This document shows positions 16,509 through 25,665 of a stretch of DNA of 64,000 nucleotides, in pieces. Every line of letters begins with the position of its first letter. Position 1 is the first letter of the stretch. Location of the stretch: the NCBI RefSeq assembly GCF_023073315.1, contig NZ_JADPJH010000010.1, positions 399,788 through 463,787 on the forward strand, read 5' to 3'. The notes beneath the pieces were generated by a model. It ran no database searches. It was not told where the DNA came from and saw only the letters and a list, made by a program, of their open reading frames with translations. Position numbers and translations under genes: made by a program. The stretch comes from Bradyrhizobium sp. 1. GTDB lineage: Bacteria > Pseudomonadota > Alphaproteobacteria > Rhizobiales > Xanthobacteraceae.

Positions 16509-19500
16509 TCAACGGAGGGCGTGCATCTTTTGCGTTTCCGATGTCGTCAAATTCGTAAGGACCCGCTCGACCTCCGGCTTCACCTTGGCGATTGCGGTGT
16601 CCTTTACTGGTCCGTAGCCGCGAATCTCCATCGGCGCTTTTGCGACGGCAACGAGGTCGGGTAGGTGCGCTGCATCGAGCTGGCCGAGGATGCGTTCGAT
16701 CAGGTCTTCATACCAAGCGATCAGTTCCCGCTCGGTGCGCCGTTCCGCAGTGTAGCCGAACGGATCGAACGGTGTTCCGCGCAAGCCCTTAAATCGCGCG
16801 AGCATGGCGAGCGGCATCTGGATCCATTGGCCGAAGGCGCGCTTGCGTGGCCGGCCGCGCGCATCGCGTTCGGACGGCAGGAACGGCGGGGCGAGATGGT
16901 ACTCGATACTGAAGCCGTCCTCGAATTCGCGCTTCAGTTCGTCGAGGAATCCGGTCTGCATGTGTAGGCGTGCGACCTCATACTCGTCCTTGTACGCCAT
17001 CAGCTTGAACAGGGAGCGAGCGACCGCTTCGGTCAGGGCCTCGCTGCTGAGCGGGGCCTCCGTGCGGCGGACTTTCTCGATTACCGACCGATAGTGCGCC
17101 GCATAGGCGTCGTTCTGATAGGCGGACAGGAATTCGGCGCGGCGGGCGATGAGCTGGTCGAGCGATTCGGTTTTTGGCGCCTCGTCCGTCTTCGGTAGAA
17201 AGTCCGGATCGGCCGCAGCAATCCGGCCCCAGGCAAAGGCCTGCTTGTTGCGATCGACGGCGACGCCGTTCAGCTCGATCGCGCGCAGCAGCGATTGCAG
17301 CGTAACAGGCACCAGTCCGCGCTGCCAGGCGAAGCCGAGCATGATGATGTTGGCATAGACGGCATCGCCGAGCAGCCGCTCGGCGAGCGCGTTGGCGTTG
17401 ATGGTGTCGAGATTGTCGTCGCCGATGACCTGTCGGATCGCGCGCAGGCGGGCGGGCGAGGCGAGGTCGGCGTCACGGAAGCGGACGACGTCGCCGGTCG
17501 GCATCTCCGCGGTGTTGACCGTAGCGCGCGTGCCTCTTCGGTAGGTGCCGGACGCCTTCGGCGAGGAACTGACGACGAGATCGCAGCCGATCAGCGCGTC
17601 GGCCGCACCCTGGTCGATACGGACCTGATGCAATGCGTCGGGTGACCCGGCGAGGCGAATGAAGCTCAGCACAGGACCAAACTTCTGCGCAAAGCCTGTA
17701 AAATCGAGTACCGAGACGCCGCGGCGCTCCAGATGCGCAGCCATCCCGATCAGCGCGCCGACCGTGATCACGCCGGTGCCGCCGACGCCGGTCACCAGCA
17801 GGTCATAAGGGCGGTCGAGCGTGACCGGTGCGGGCAGGGGAAGTGTGGCGGCGCGGCCGACTGCATCGATTTGGCTCGCGCTCTTCTTTCGCCGTGTCGC
17901 ACCCTCGACGGTAACAAAACTCGGGCAAAAACCGTTGAGGCAGGAAAAGTCCTTATTGCAGGACGACAGGTTGATCTGGCGCTTGCGGCCGAATGGCGTT
18001 TCCTTCGGCTCCACGCTGAGGCAGTTGGATTCGACCGAGCAATCGCCGCAGCCTTCGCAGACGAGGTCGTTGATGTAGGCAAAGCGCTTGGGATCGGCCA
18101 TCTGGCCGCGCTTGCGCCGGCGCCGCTTCTCGGTGGCGCAGGTCTGCTGATAGATCAGCACCGAGACGCCGGAGATTTCACGCAGCTCGCGCTGCACGGC
18201 GTCCATCTCCTCGCGGGGATGGATGCTCACGCCATCAGGCAGGTCTGACGGTAAGAACTGCGCGGGATCGTCCGATACCAGCGCGATGCGCGTCACACCC
18301 TCGGCGCGGACGCTGTGCACGATGGCATGCACGCTGATGGGGCCGTCGACCGGCTGACCGCCGGTCATCGCCACCGCATCGTTGAACAGGATCTTGTAGG
18401 TGATGTTGGCCCTGGCGGCGATGGCCTGCCGGATCGCCATCGAGCCGGAGTGATAATAGGTGCCCTCGCCGAGGTTCTGGAAGATGTGCTTGTTGCCGGT
18501 GAATCTCGACGAGGCCGCCCAGTTCACGCCCTCGCCGCCCATCTGGATCAGCGAGGAGGTCTCGCGGTCCATCCAGCTCGCCATGAAGTGACAGCCGATG
18601 CCTGCCAGCGCCTTCGATCCCTCCGGCACTTTCGTCGATGTGTTGTGTGGGCATCCCGAGCAGAAATAGGGTGTGCGCGTCGCGCCAGCTACGTTGATGG
18701 TGCGCTCAGCCTCCGGCATCAGGGCGGCTGCGCGTGCGGCGAGATCGAGCCATGGAAACAGCGGATCGAGCCGGCGCGCCAGCACGGATGCCAGCGCACG
18801 CGGCGACAATTCGCCGATCCATGAAATCAACCGCGCGCCGGTTTCGTCATGCTTACCGACCATGCGCTCGGGTTTGCTGCCGGGATAGTCGTAAAAATAT
18901 TCCTTGAACTGGCTCTCAATGATGCCGCGCTTCTCCTCGACCACCAAAATCTCGCGCTTGCCCTTCACGAAATCCATGGCGTCATGCAGCGCCAGCGGCC
19001 ACACCATCCCGACCTTGTAGACGTCGATGCCGATGCGACGGCAGGCCGCTTCATCGAGGCCCATCAGCCGCAGCGCTTCCATCAGATCGAGATGCGCCTT
19101 GCCCGTGGTGACGATGCCGTAAGTGGCGCCCGGAATGTCGTAGATGTGGCGGTCGATCGGGTTGGCCTTTGCGAACGCGTAGACCGCGTGCTTCTTCGCC
19201 TCCAGCCGCTCCTCGATCTGTGGCCCCGGCAGGTCGGGCCAGCGATAGTGCAGTCCATCAGGCGGCGGCGTGAAGTCGGGCGTGCGGAAGGCGCGAGGTG
19301 CGCGCAGCGCGACGGAGGCGCCCGACTCCACGATCTCCGAGATCGCCTTGAAGCCGACCCACATGCCGGAGAAGCGGCTCAGCGCGTAGCCATATTCGCC
19401 GAACGCCAGATATTCGCCGACATCGGCCGGGTGCAGCGTCGGCATGAACCAGCTCATGAAGGCGACGTCGGACTGGTGCGGCATCGAGGATGACACGCAG

Positions 19501-19958
19501 CCATGGTCGTCGCCGGCGACCACCAGCACGCCGCCATGCGGCGAGGAGCCGTAGGCATTGCCGTGCTTGAGCGCATCGCCGGAGCGATCGATGCCGGGCC
19601 CCTTGCCGTACCAGAGGCCGAACACGCCATCGACCTCGCGATCGCTTTGCGTCTCGACCTGCTGCGAGCCGAGCACCGCTGTTGCCGCAAGGTCTTCGTT
19701 CACCGCGGGGAGGAATTCGATGCGGTCTTGCTTGAGCCGTTCCTGGATACGCCACAGCTCGAGATCGATACCGCCGAGCGGCGAGCCGCGATAGCCGGAG
19801 ATGAAGCCGGCGGTGTTGAGGCCGTGCGCACGGTCGCGCCTGATCTGGTCGAGCGCGATGCGGACGATGGCCTGCGTGCCCGTGAGAAAGACACGGCCCT
19901 CCTCGCGATCGTAGCGGTCGGAGAGTTCGTAAGCATCGAGTGACGGAATGGCGTCCAT
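16509..19958 (-). CDS. Indolepyruvate:ferredoxin oxidoreductase, fused alpha-beta form
   Basis: At 1149 residues this is the long fused type joining IorA-like and IorB-like parts. The N-terminal pyrimidine/TPP parts carry FISGYRGSPLGGID, and the second TPP-binding part keeps YFCSGCPHNTST and GIGCHFMASWM. Iron-sulfur ligands cluster from C634 (CEGCGDCSVESNC) with CNKDFSCLNGFC about 30 residues on. The C-terminal gamma-type domain starts near VTGVGGTGVITVG. It oxidatively decarboxylates aryl pyruvates from Trp, Phe or Tyr transamination to acyl-CoA, passing electrons to ferredoxin. It is divergent from an Lrp-type regulator. Confidence 0.92.
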   Translation of the reverse strand: MDAIPSLDAYELSDRYDREEGRVFLTGTQAIVRIALDQIRRDRAHGLNTAGFISGYRGSPLGGIDLELWRIQERLKQDRIEFLPAVNEDLAATAVLGSQQVETQSDREVDGVFGLWYGKGPGIDRSGDALKHGNAYGSSPHGGVLVVAGDDHGCVSSSMPHQSDVAFMSWFMPTLHPADVGEYLAFGEYGYALSRFSGMWVGFKAISEIVESGASVALRAPRAFRTPDFTPPPDGLHYRWPDLPGPQIEERLEAKKHAVYAFAKANPIDRHIYDIPGATYGIVTTGKAHLDLMEALRLMGLDEAACRRIGIDVYKVGMVWPLALHDAMDFVKGKREILVVEEKRGIIESQFKEYFYDYPGSKPERMVGKHDETGARLISWIGELSPRALASVLARRLDPLFPWLDLAARAAALMPEAERTINVAGATRTPYFCSGCPHNTSTKVPEGSKALAGIGCHFMASWMDRETSSLIQMGGEGVNWAASSRFTGNKHIFQNLGEGTYYHSGSMAIRQAIAARANITYKILFNDAVAMTGGQPVDGPISVHAIVHSVRAEGVTRIALVSDDPAQFLPSDLPDGVSIHPREEMDAVQRELREISGVSVLIYQQTCATEKRRRRKRGQMADPKRFAYINDLVCEGCGDCSVESNCLSVEPKETPFGRKRQINLSSCNKDFSCLNGFCPSFVTVEGATRRKKSASQIDAVGRAATLPLPAPVTLDRPYDLLVTGVGGTGVITVGALIGMAAHLERRGVSVLDFTGFAQKFGPVLSFIRLAGSPDALHQVRIDQGAADALIGCDLVVSSSPKASGTYRRGTRATVNTAEMPTGDVVRFRDADLASPARLRAIRQVIGDDNLDTINANALAERLLGDAVYANIIMLGFAWQRGLVPVTLQSLLRAIELNGVAVDRNKQAFAWGRIAAADPDFLPKTDEAPKTESLDQLIARRAEFLSAYQNDAYAAHYRSVIEKVRRTEAPLSSEALTEAVARSLFKLMAYKDEYEVARLHMQTGFLDELKREFEDGFSIEYHLAPPFLPSERDARGRPRKRAFGQWIQMPLAMLARFKGLRGTPFDPFGYTAERRTERELIAWYEDLIERILGQLDAAHLPDLVAVAKAPMEIRGYGPVKDTAIAKVKPEVERVLTNLTTSETQKMHALR

Positions 19959-20013
19959 GGCGGACCTCGCGCGGCGTCTCTGCCGAATAGCGGAAGGTTA
20001 TGCCTGCGAGGCT

Positions 20014-20088
20014 GGTAGGTCTTACCTAATTGCCCGAAACGGAGCCAAAACCAGGTAGAGTTTTGCATTATAGGCCGCAATTCGGTAG
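20014..20088. promoter_or_regulatory. Likely Lrp-type operator region between ior and its regulator
   Basis: TAGGT-CTT-ACCTA (20016-20028) is a perfect short dyad. GGTAG recurs at 20014, 20054 and 20084, spaced 40 and 30 nt, which would put the three sites on nearly the same helix face. Regular phasing suits an oligomeric Lrp/AsnC protein. A TATAGG at about 20070 might be a -10 element. Confidence 0.4.
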
Positions 20089-20112
20089 ATTTGATCGGAT
20101 TGAGAGGCTTCC

Positions 20113-20568
20113 ATGATCGAAGAGCAGGACACGCGGATTCTCGTCCACCTCCAGAAGGACGGGCGCGCCACCAACCAGCAGCTGGCCGACGAAGTCGGCA
20201 TGTCCACCTCGGCCTGCTGGCGCCGGGTGCGCGCGCTGGAGGAGAACGGCGTCATCCAGGGCTATGCGGCGCTGGTCGCGCGAGAGCAGGCAGGTTTTAC
20301 GATGTCGGCCATCCTCCACGTCTCGCTTGAGCGGCATGACGCGAAATTCGTCGAGGAGTTCGTGGCGAGGGTGACCACTCGACGCGAGGTGCTGGAGTGT
20401 TTTGCGACCACGGGCGACGCGGACTATCATTTGCGTGTCGTCGTGCAGGACATGGCGGCCTACAACCGATTCCTCGACGAGTTCATGTTCCGGATTCCCG
20501 GTATCCGCTATGTCCGCAGCAACGTGGTGCTGAAGGAGATCAAGGCAGGCGTGGCACTGCCGTTCTGA
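20113..20568 (+). CDS. Lrp/AsnC-family transcriptional regulator
   Basis: This 151-residue protein has an N-terminal HTH (DTRILVHLQKDGRATNQQLADEVGMSTSACWRRVRALEE) and a C-terminal RAM domain (about 70-145) that binds amino acids and builds oligomers. It is transcribed away from the indolepyruvate oxidoreductase gene, so an aromatic amino acid is a sensible effector, though that is inference. The start at ATG 20113 has GAGAGG upstream. Confidence 0.9.
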   Translation: MIEEQDTRILVHLQKDGRATNQQLADEVGMSTSACWRRVRALEENGVIQGYAALVAREQAGFTMSAILHVSLERHDAKFVEEFVARVTTRREVLECFATTGDADYHLRVVVQDMAAYNRFLDEFMFRIPGIRYVRSNVVLKEIKAGVALPF

Positions 20569-20587
20569 GGATGCTTCAATCGCGCTC

Positions 20588-20625
20588 GTTATTGCGAGAG
20601 GGCTAACGACGAAGCAATCCAAGAT
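20588..20625. repeat. Half-copy remnant of the GCAATCC repeat
   Basis: TTATTGCGAGAGGGCTAACG followed by ACGAAGCAATCCAAGATTC resembles the left arm at 2866-2901, but no matching right arm follows. It lies between two convergent genes and appears to be a decayed copy. Confidence 0.5.
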
Positions 20626-20656
20626 TCTGCGTGCGTCCGCGAGACGCAGCCATGGT

Positions 20657-21496
20657 TCATACCGTCTCCGCCCGGCTGCGCCGGAATAGTTGGCGCAGCG
20701 ACAGCGCGTGCAACAGGATCGAGCTTGGCACGACAAAGGCGGGCGTCAGCACATTTGGAAAGGTGTCTACGGCCATGCTCGGGCCGTTCGGAACGATCAG
20801 CTGGAAGGGGCCGGGCGACATGACCATCCCCAAGGCGATCGCGATGGCGAAATCCGCGAGGCCGAAGATGTTCCAAAGGATCGCCCCCTTCCGCCCTTCA
20901 GTCGTTCCGGTTGCGAGCGCAATTGCCGCCGGTACGGCGAAAAGGCCGGTCAGCACATCGCCGGTTCCTGCCGGCAGCGCCCATAGGCCGGGCAGCTCCC
21001 CTCGCAGCCAGAAAGCGAGCCATTGGCTGCCAAAGACGCGATAAACCTGGAGGGCAATGAGCCACGTCGGCGGCATTGCATCGAGCAATAGTCCCACCCG
21101 CTTCGACAACAGCAGCACCGGAGCAGCGACGATCACCGGCAGCAGCATCGCGGCGGGAAGCAGCGGCAAGGCAGAGACGCCCGTGCGGAACGCGCCGTTG
21201 ATGGCCGCCGTCCAGGCGACGGCGGCCCAAAGCGTGAAAGGGACCATGAGAGCCAGCCAGGTCGCTTGGCGTTGTCCTGGCGTTAACGCGGTTCTTTCGA
21301 GGCCGAGCCACAAGCCAAGCGCAATCAGCCCATAGGCAATCAGTCGAACGGCAAGCGCAGGCAGGCCGCTCTCCGGAAGCGCGGGCAGCGCATAAATCAA
21401 CCAGGTCCAAGGCGCCGTGAATGCAACGGCCCATGTCAGACCGAGCCACGCGGGACGCGGCGTAACGACGGCAGTGGAAACAGCATCGGTGTTCAT
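20657..21496 (-). CDS. Polytopic membrane protein of unknown function
   Basis: The 279-residue protein begins at 21496 (MNTDAVSTAVVTPRPAWLG), with GAGGAACG upstream, and its ATG overlaps the stop of the preceding gene by four bases (ATGA). About eight hydrophobic segments are visible, with the loop FWLRGELPGLWALPAGTGDVLTG in the middle. The upstream extension of this frame runs through the neighbour gene and is not real. No family is recognised with confidence. Translational coupling says it works with, or at the same level as, the smaller membrane protein upstream. Confidence 0.75.
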   Translation of the reverse strand: MNTDAVSTAVVTPRPAWLGLTWAVAFTAPWTWLIYALPALPESGLPALAVRLIAYGLIALGLWLGLERTALTPGQRQATWLALMVPFTLWAAVAWTAAINGAFRTGVSALPLLPAAMLLPVIVAAPVLLLSKRVGLLLDAMPPTWLIALQVYRVFGSQWLAFWLRGELPGLWALPAGTGDVLTGLFAVPAAIALATGTTEGRKGAILWNIFGLADFAIAIALGMVMSPGPFQLIVPNGPSMAVDTFPNVLTPAFVVPSSILLHALSLRQLFRRSRAETV

Positions 21497-22026
21497 CGGC
21501 GTTCCTCGGCTGGGCCGGCTCCCGACAAGATCATGAAGACAAGGACGTGGGTGACGAGCAGCAGTGGCACGTAAAGCGCTGGAATATAGATGCCGGCGCC
21601 GAACAGGCCCGGATTCTGGATTTTCGTGATCCCCATGTAGTAGGCATTCAGCAGATCCAACGTGCCCCAGATGTTGAAGATCCAGACCAGGGGAATAGCG
21701 ATCGACCAACGCCAGGAGAGCGCGGCCATTGACACGAGTGCGAGACTGGCAGCGATGAGATCGCCCCATCCGACCTGGTTGGCGAAATCCGCACTCAAAT
21801 CTGGCGCGACGAAACCGGCGACCATGAAGTTCATGCCTAAAAACCTGAACGCATGGAAAGCTGCGAGAAGTCTCAGGGCGTCATGGCGCGCCATCGCGCG
21901 GATCGCCGGCCAAACATAGATGTAGGACACCACCGAGCTGGTCAGGAAGGCGCCGGCGACGCTGAGGACGAATGGAAGATTGAAGCTCGGTGGCACGTTC
22001 GGATGTCCTTGTGATGGTCCGTCCAT
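21493..22026 (-). CDS. Small membrane protein of unknown function
   Basis: This 177-residue protein has about five hydrophobic segments beginning near residue 18 (LPFVLSVAGAFLTSSVVSYIYV). HAFRFLGMNFMVAGFVAP and VWIFNIWGTLDLLNAYYMG are notable conserved-looking stretches. It shares an ATGA overlap with the following membrane-protein gene and starts 46 nt after a secreted small-protein gene, so the three may form one transcript. No function is assigned. Confidence 0.75.
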   Translation of the reverse strand: MDGPSQGHPNVPPSFNLPFVLSVAGAFLTSSVVSYIYVWPAIRAMARHDALRLLAAFHAFRFLGMNFMVAGFVAPDLSADFANQVGWGDLIAASLALVSMAALSWRWSIAIPLVWIFNIWGTLDLLNAYYMGITKIQNPGLFGAGIYIPALYVPLLLVTHVLVFMILSGAGPAEERR

Positions 22027-22072
22027 CGGATGAGATCGAAGCCGGTCTACTCGGCTCGACGTCGACGCGCGC

Positions 22073-22471
22073 TCAGGGTTTCGTCATGAGCAGGCGGAGT
22101 GGCATAAGCGGACCGACTGCGATGTATTCGTGATCGATCAGGTCCTGCCTGGCGAGCGGCAGGCCGTCCATGATCGCGTGCCCTTCGGCGACATCCTTGG
22201 CATCCAGCAGGAAGACGGCTCCGCGCCCATCGGACCGCGAATACCATTCGCGAATCTTCCCATTGAGATAGAGCTGTACGGTCTGCCCGATTTCATCGGG
22301 CATGACGGTCATGATTTGTTCGCGTGTGATACCCGCCTTGACGGTCAGGATGACCATGACCCCGGTGGTCGGCGGTGTGATTTGTGCTTGGGCAAGGGCT
22401 GGATCGGCCATGGAAGTAGCGCCTGTCAGTGTGAGGGTGAGTGCCAGGATGACGTTGCGGATTGCCTTCAT
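22073..22471 (-). CDS. Secreted small protein with a muconolactone-isomerase-like domain
   Basis: The 132-residue product starts at 22471 with GGAG upstream and has a clear signal peptide (MKAIRNVILALTLTLTGATS, cleavage near ALAQAQ). The mature ~100 residues (VMVILTVKAGITREQIMTVM, REWYSRSDGRGAVFLLDAKD, GLPLARQDLIDHEYIAVGPL) look like a dimeric ferredoxin-fold barrel of the muconolactone isomerase/YciI kind. Such proteins are usually cytoplasmic, so export is odd. It is divergent from a LysR gene that probably controls it. Fold assignment is by pattern only. Confidence 0.7.
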   Translation of the reverse strand: MKAIRNVILALTLTLTGATSMADPALAQAQITPPTTGVMVILTVKAGITREQIMTVMPDEIGQTVQLYLNGKIREWYSRSDGRGAVFLLDAKDVAEGHAIMDGLPLARQDLIDHEYIAVGPLMPLRLLMTKP

Positions 22472-22558
22472 CGGTTCGTTTCTCCGGTGCGGCTCATTTG
22501 CAATTCGGATGTAAGGCCGCTTTCCGAGAGCGACTATTCGCGATAATGTTGACGGGCT

Positions 22559-23473
22559 ATGAAGCAGAACTTCACAGTCCGGCACGGTGCGCTCGACGGC
22601 GTGGAGGCGTTTCTGAGTGTCGCCCAGCACCGCAGTTTCCGCCGGGCTGCGGCTGCACTCGGGGTGACGCCCTCGGCCATCAGTCAGGCGATACGGACGC
22701 TTGAGGTGCGCGTCGGCGCCGCGCTCTTTATCCGCACGACCCGCAGCGTCGGTCTGACTGAAGCCGGCGAAAGATTCTCTGCACGCGCAAGACCAGCCTT
22801 CGAAGAACTCGTCGCGGCAAGCGGGGCGGCGCGTGAGCTCGGACAGCGACCGGCGGGGCTCCTGCGTCTCACCGTACCGCGCTCGGTCGTGCCGATCCTG
22901 TTGGAGCCGCTGGTCGCCTCGTTCTGCCAGGCGTTTCCCGAGATCGAGGTGGAGCTTGCCGCAAGCGAGGAGATGGTCGACCTCGCAGCCGGAGGTTTTG
23001 ATGCCGGCATCAGGATGGGCCAGTTTATCACCCCCGACATGATTGCGGTGCGGCTGACGAAGCCGCTGCCTCTCATCATCGTCGGCAGCCCGGCCTACCT
23101 CGCCCGCCGCGGTCGGCCCGAGCGGCCTGACGATCTGCGTGAGCACGCGTGCTTGCGATTGCGGCGATCGAATGGTGCGCTCGCGTCATGGTCGCTCAAC
23201 GACAACGGCCGTTCGATGGAGATTGCCGTTTCGGGACCTTTCATCGCCTACGACTTTCCCACGATGCTGGGAGCCGCCGTCGAAGGTGTGGGCCTCGCGC
23301 AAGTGCCAGCGCCGCTGGCCACCGGCGCCATGGCGGCCGGAAAGCTCGTCCACGTGCTGGAGCCATTCGCACCGATGACGCCGGGTGTGTTCCTGTACTA
23401 TCCCGGCCACCGACAAATCATGCCGAAGCTGCGGGCTTTTATCGACCATGTGAAGGGCCGCGCCGCAAGTTGA
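22559..23473 (+). CDS. LysR-family transcriptional regulator
   Basis: This 304-residue regulator has the HTH at about 10-68 (HRSFRRAAAALGVTPSAISQAIRTLE) and an effector domain from about 95. It is divergent across 87 nt from the secreted barrel-protein/membrane-protein set and convergent, with a 4-nt gap, to the fumarylacetoacetase-family gene. The likely targets are the divergent genes. No ribosome site is obvious before ATG 22559; the next ATG is much further in, so the start is kept. Confidence 0.88.
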   Translation: MKQNFTVRHGALDGVEAFLSVAQHRSFRRAAAALGVTPSAISQAIRTLEVRVGAALFIRTTRSVGLTEAGERFSARARPAFEELVAASGAARELGQRPAGLLRLTVPRSVVPILLEPLVASFCQAFPEIEVELAASEEMVDLAAGGFDAGIRMGQFITPDMIAVRLTKPLPLIIVGSPAYLARRGRPERPDDLREHACLRLRRSNGALASWSLNDNGRSMEIAVSGPFIAYDFPTMLGAAVEGVGLAQVPAPLATGAMAAGKLVHVLEPFAPMTPGVFLYYPGHRQIMPKLRAFIDHVKGRAAS

Positions 23474-23477
23474 TGTT

Positions 23478-24263
23478 CTACCGCCTCTCCCGCACAAACC
23501 TGTTCCGCAACGTCCCCACACCCGTGATGTCGATCTCCACGACATCGCCGTGCTTGATATCGGGCGAGGCACCATCAGTGCCCATCCAGATCACATCGCC
23601 GGGCCACAGTGTGAAATACTTCGTCAGCTCGACCAGGAACGGAATCACGCCAAAAATCATGTCGTTGGTGCGAAAGCGGTTGGTCTCCTTGCCGTTGACC
23701 CGGACAATCGTTTCCATCTTCGCAAGATCGGCCTCGGTCTCGATCCACGGGCCCATCGGCTTGAACGTGTCGGCATTCTTCGAGCGCCACAGGCTGCGGT
23801 CGGCCTTCTGCCAGCTGCGCTCGCTGACGTCGTTGCCGATGGTGTAGCCGAATACGCAATCCATCGCATTCCCTGCGGTGAGGTGCTTCACCTTCTTGCC
23901 GATGACGACAGCGAGCTCGCCCTCATAGTGGATCTTGTCCGTTGCAAAGGACGGGATCACGACATCCTCGTCATGCGCGATCAGCGCGTTCTGCGCGCGA
24001 TAGCCGATCTCGGGGCGGTCAGGCACCGCCGGCACCTCGCCGCGCTTGTCGGCGGCTTCCTTGAGGTGCTTCAGATAGTTCAGCCCGACGCAATAGAAGG
24101 TGCGAGGGATCAGCGGCAACTCGATCTTGATCCCGCCAAGCGGATGCGTGCGCGAGGTACGCTGCCATTCTCCAAAAGGATCGCCGTCGACCGCGATCAC
24201 CTGGTCGCCCTCGATGATCCCCCAGGATGTCTTGTCCGAGGCGGTAAATTTCAGCCAGCGCAT
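23478..24263 (-). CDS. Fumarylacetoacetate-hydrolase-family protein
   Basis: This 261-residue protein has the FAH C-terminal catalytic fold. Metal and active-site segments include YCVGLNYLKHLKE, IHYEGELAVVIGKK (the Glu-x-Glu ligands), GYTIGNDVSERSW and a late LWPGDVIWMGT. Relatives cleave C-C bonds in acylpyruvates or decarboxylate or hydrate aromatic-ring-cleavage products. It is the third gene of a minus-strand operon with an Ldh2-type dehydrogenase and an NtaA-type monooxygenase (15-nt gap), so it may process a ring or keto product of those enzymes. Start 24263 has GAGGA upstream. Confidence 0.85.
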   Translation of the reverse strand: MRWLKFTASDKTSWGIIEGDQVIAVDGDPFGEWQRTSRTHPLGGIKIELPLIPRTFYCVGLNYLKHLKEAADKRGEVPAVPDRPEIGYRAQNALIAHDEDVVIPSFATDKIHYEGELAVVIGKKVKHLTAGNAMDCVFGYTIGNDVSERSWQKADRSLWRSKNADTFKPMGPWIETEADLAKMETIVRVNGKETNRFRTNDMIFGVIPFLVELTKYFTLWPGDVIWMGTDGASPDIKHGDVVEIDITGVGTLRNRFVRERR

Positions 24264-24278
24264 GGTGTGTCCTCGTTC

Positions 24279-25646
24279 TTATTCTGCAGCGTCGCGCGGC
24301 TGCACCTTCCAGGCGCCGGCGGCTGGCCGTCTGAGCCCGAGATTTTCCCGCAATGTCTTGCCGCGATAGTCTTTCTGGAACAAGCCGCGTCGCTGCAATT
24401 CCGGTACGACGTGTTGGACGAAATCCGCGTAGGAGCCCGGCACATAGGTCGCGGCGATGACAAAGCCGTCGCAGCCGCGCTCGATGAACATCTCCTCTAA
24501 CTTGTCCGCGATCTCCTTGGGGCCGCCGACCAAGGCGTCATGGACCTGGCCGCGGCCGGAAAATGTGACGAAGTCGCGCGCGCTCGGATTGCTCTTGCCT
24601 GATGTCTTGAGCACGCCGTCGCGGATGCCCAGAATGCCCTGCATGCTCTTCAGCTCGTCCGTGGTCAGCGGCTCGTCGAGATCCTTGGAGGCGAAATCGT
24701 AATTGAGCGCTTCGGCGAGCAGCGACAGCGCGTCGATCTCGAGCGGCAGCTTGTTGATCAGCGCCATCTTGTCCTCAGCCTCGGCTTTCGTGGCAGCGCA
24801 GACCGGCGTCGTCAGATTGCAGAGGAATATCTGATCGGGATCGCGGCCGGCTTTTGCGGCCTCGTTGCGTACGGAAGCATAACCCTCCTTGGCGGCGGCG
24901 AGATTGCGCGCGGCCGTGAAGATTACCTCGCCCCATCGGCCGGCAAAGCGCTGGCCGCGGCCCGATGCGCCGGCCTGGATGATCACGGGATGGCCCTGGT
25001 CCGAGCGCGGCACGGTGAACGGTCCGCGCGACTTGAAGGCAGATCCCTTGTGATCGAGTCGCTTCACCTTGGTCGGATCGGCGAAGCGGCCGCTCTTTTT
25101 GTCCATGATCAGCGCGCCGTCCTCCCAGGTGTCCCAATGGCCGAGCACGACTTCCATGAATTCGTCGGCCTTGTCGTAACGGGAATCATGTTCGGGATGG
25201 GAGTCGCGGCCCATGTTGAGGGCTTCGCCGTCGTTAAGCGAGGTGACGACGTTCCAGCCGGCGCGCCCGCCCGACATCAGATCGAGCGTAGCAAAGCGGC
25301 GCGCGAGATCGAAGGGCTCGTAGTAAGTGGTCGAGCAAGTGGAGCCAAGGCCGAGCTTGTCGGTGACCAGCCCCATCGTGGTCAGCACGATCAGCGGATC
25401 CATCTTCACGCAGCGGATGCCGTATTCGACGGTGTGGGCATGGTCGTTGCCGTAGCGGTCCGGCATCGCCAGGCGATCGTCGAAGAACGCCATGTGGAAT
25501 TTTCCGGCTTCGAGGATCCTGGCGATCTCCTGATAGTAATCCGCCGACATCGAATCGTCGCGCGAGTCAGGATGCCGCCAGGAGCTCGGCAAGTTGGTGC
25601 AATTCTGCGCCTGCAGGAAGCCGACCAGTACCATCTGCCGATTCAT
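24279..25646 (-). CDS. NtaA/SnaA/DszA-family FMN-dependent monooxygenase (second copy)
   Basis: This 455-residue protein starts at 25646 (MNRQMVLVGF) with TTTTGGAGA upstream. Family marks are HMAFFDDRLAMPDRYGND, EPFDLARRFATLDLMSGGRA, GWNVVTSLNDGEALNMG and the FMN-phosphate segment QAGASGRGQRFAGRWGEVIF. It diverges clearly from the copy at 2963-4342, so a different substrate is expected. No flavin reductase gene lies in the operon; FMNH2 must come from elsewhere. Neighbours are a malate/lactate-type dehydrogenase upstream and an FAH-family hydrolase downstream. Confidence 0.87.
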   Translation of the reverse strand: MNRQMVLVGFLQAQNCTNLPSSWRHPDSRDDSMSADYYQEIARILEAGKFHMAFFDDRLAMPDRYGNDHAHTVEYGIRCVKMDPLIVLTTMGLVTDKLGLGSTCSTTYYEPFDLARRFATLDLMSGGRAGWNVVTSLNDGEALNMGRDSHPEHDSRYDKADEFMEVVLGHWDTWEDGALIMDKKSGRFADPTKVKRLDHKGSAFKSRGPFTVPRSDQGHPVIIQAGASGRGQRFAGRWGEVIFTAARNLAAAKEGYASVRNEAAKAGRDPDQIFLCNLTTPVCAATKAEAEDKMALINKLPLEIDALSLLAEALNYDFASKDLDEPLTTDELKSMQGILGIRDGVLKTSGKSNPSARDFVTFSGRGQVHDALVGGPKEIADKLEEMFIERGCDGFVIAATYVPGSYADFVQHVVPELQRRGLFQKDYRGKTLRENLGLRRPAAGAWKVQPRDAAE

Positions 25647-25665
25647 GCTGTTCTCCAAAATTCTG

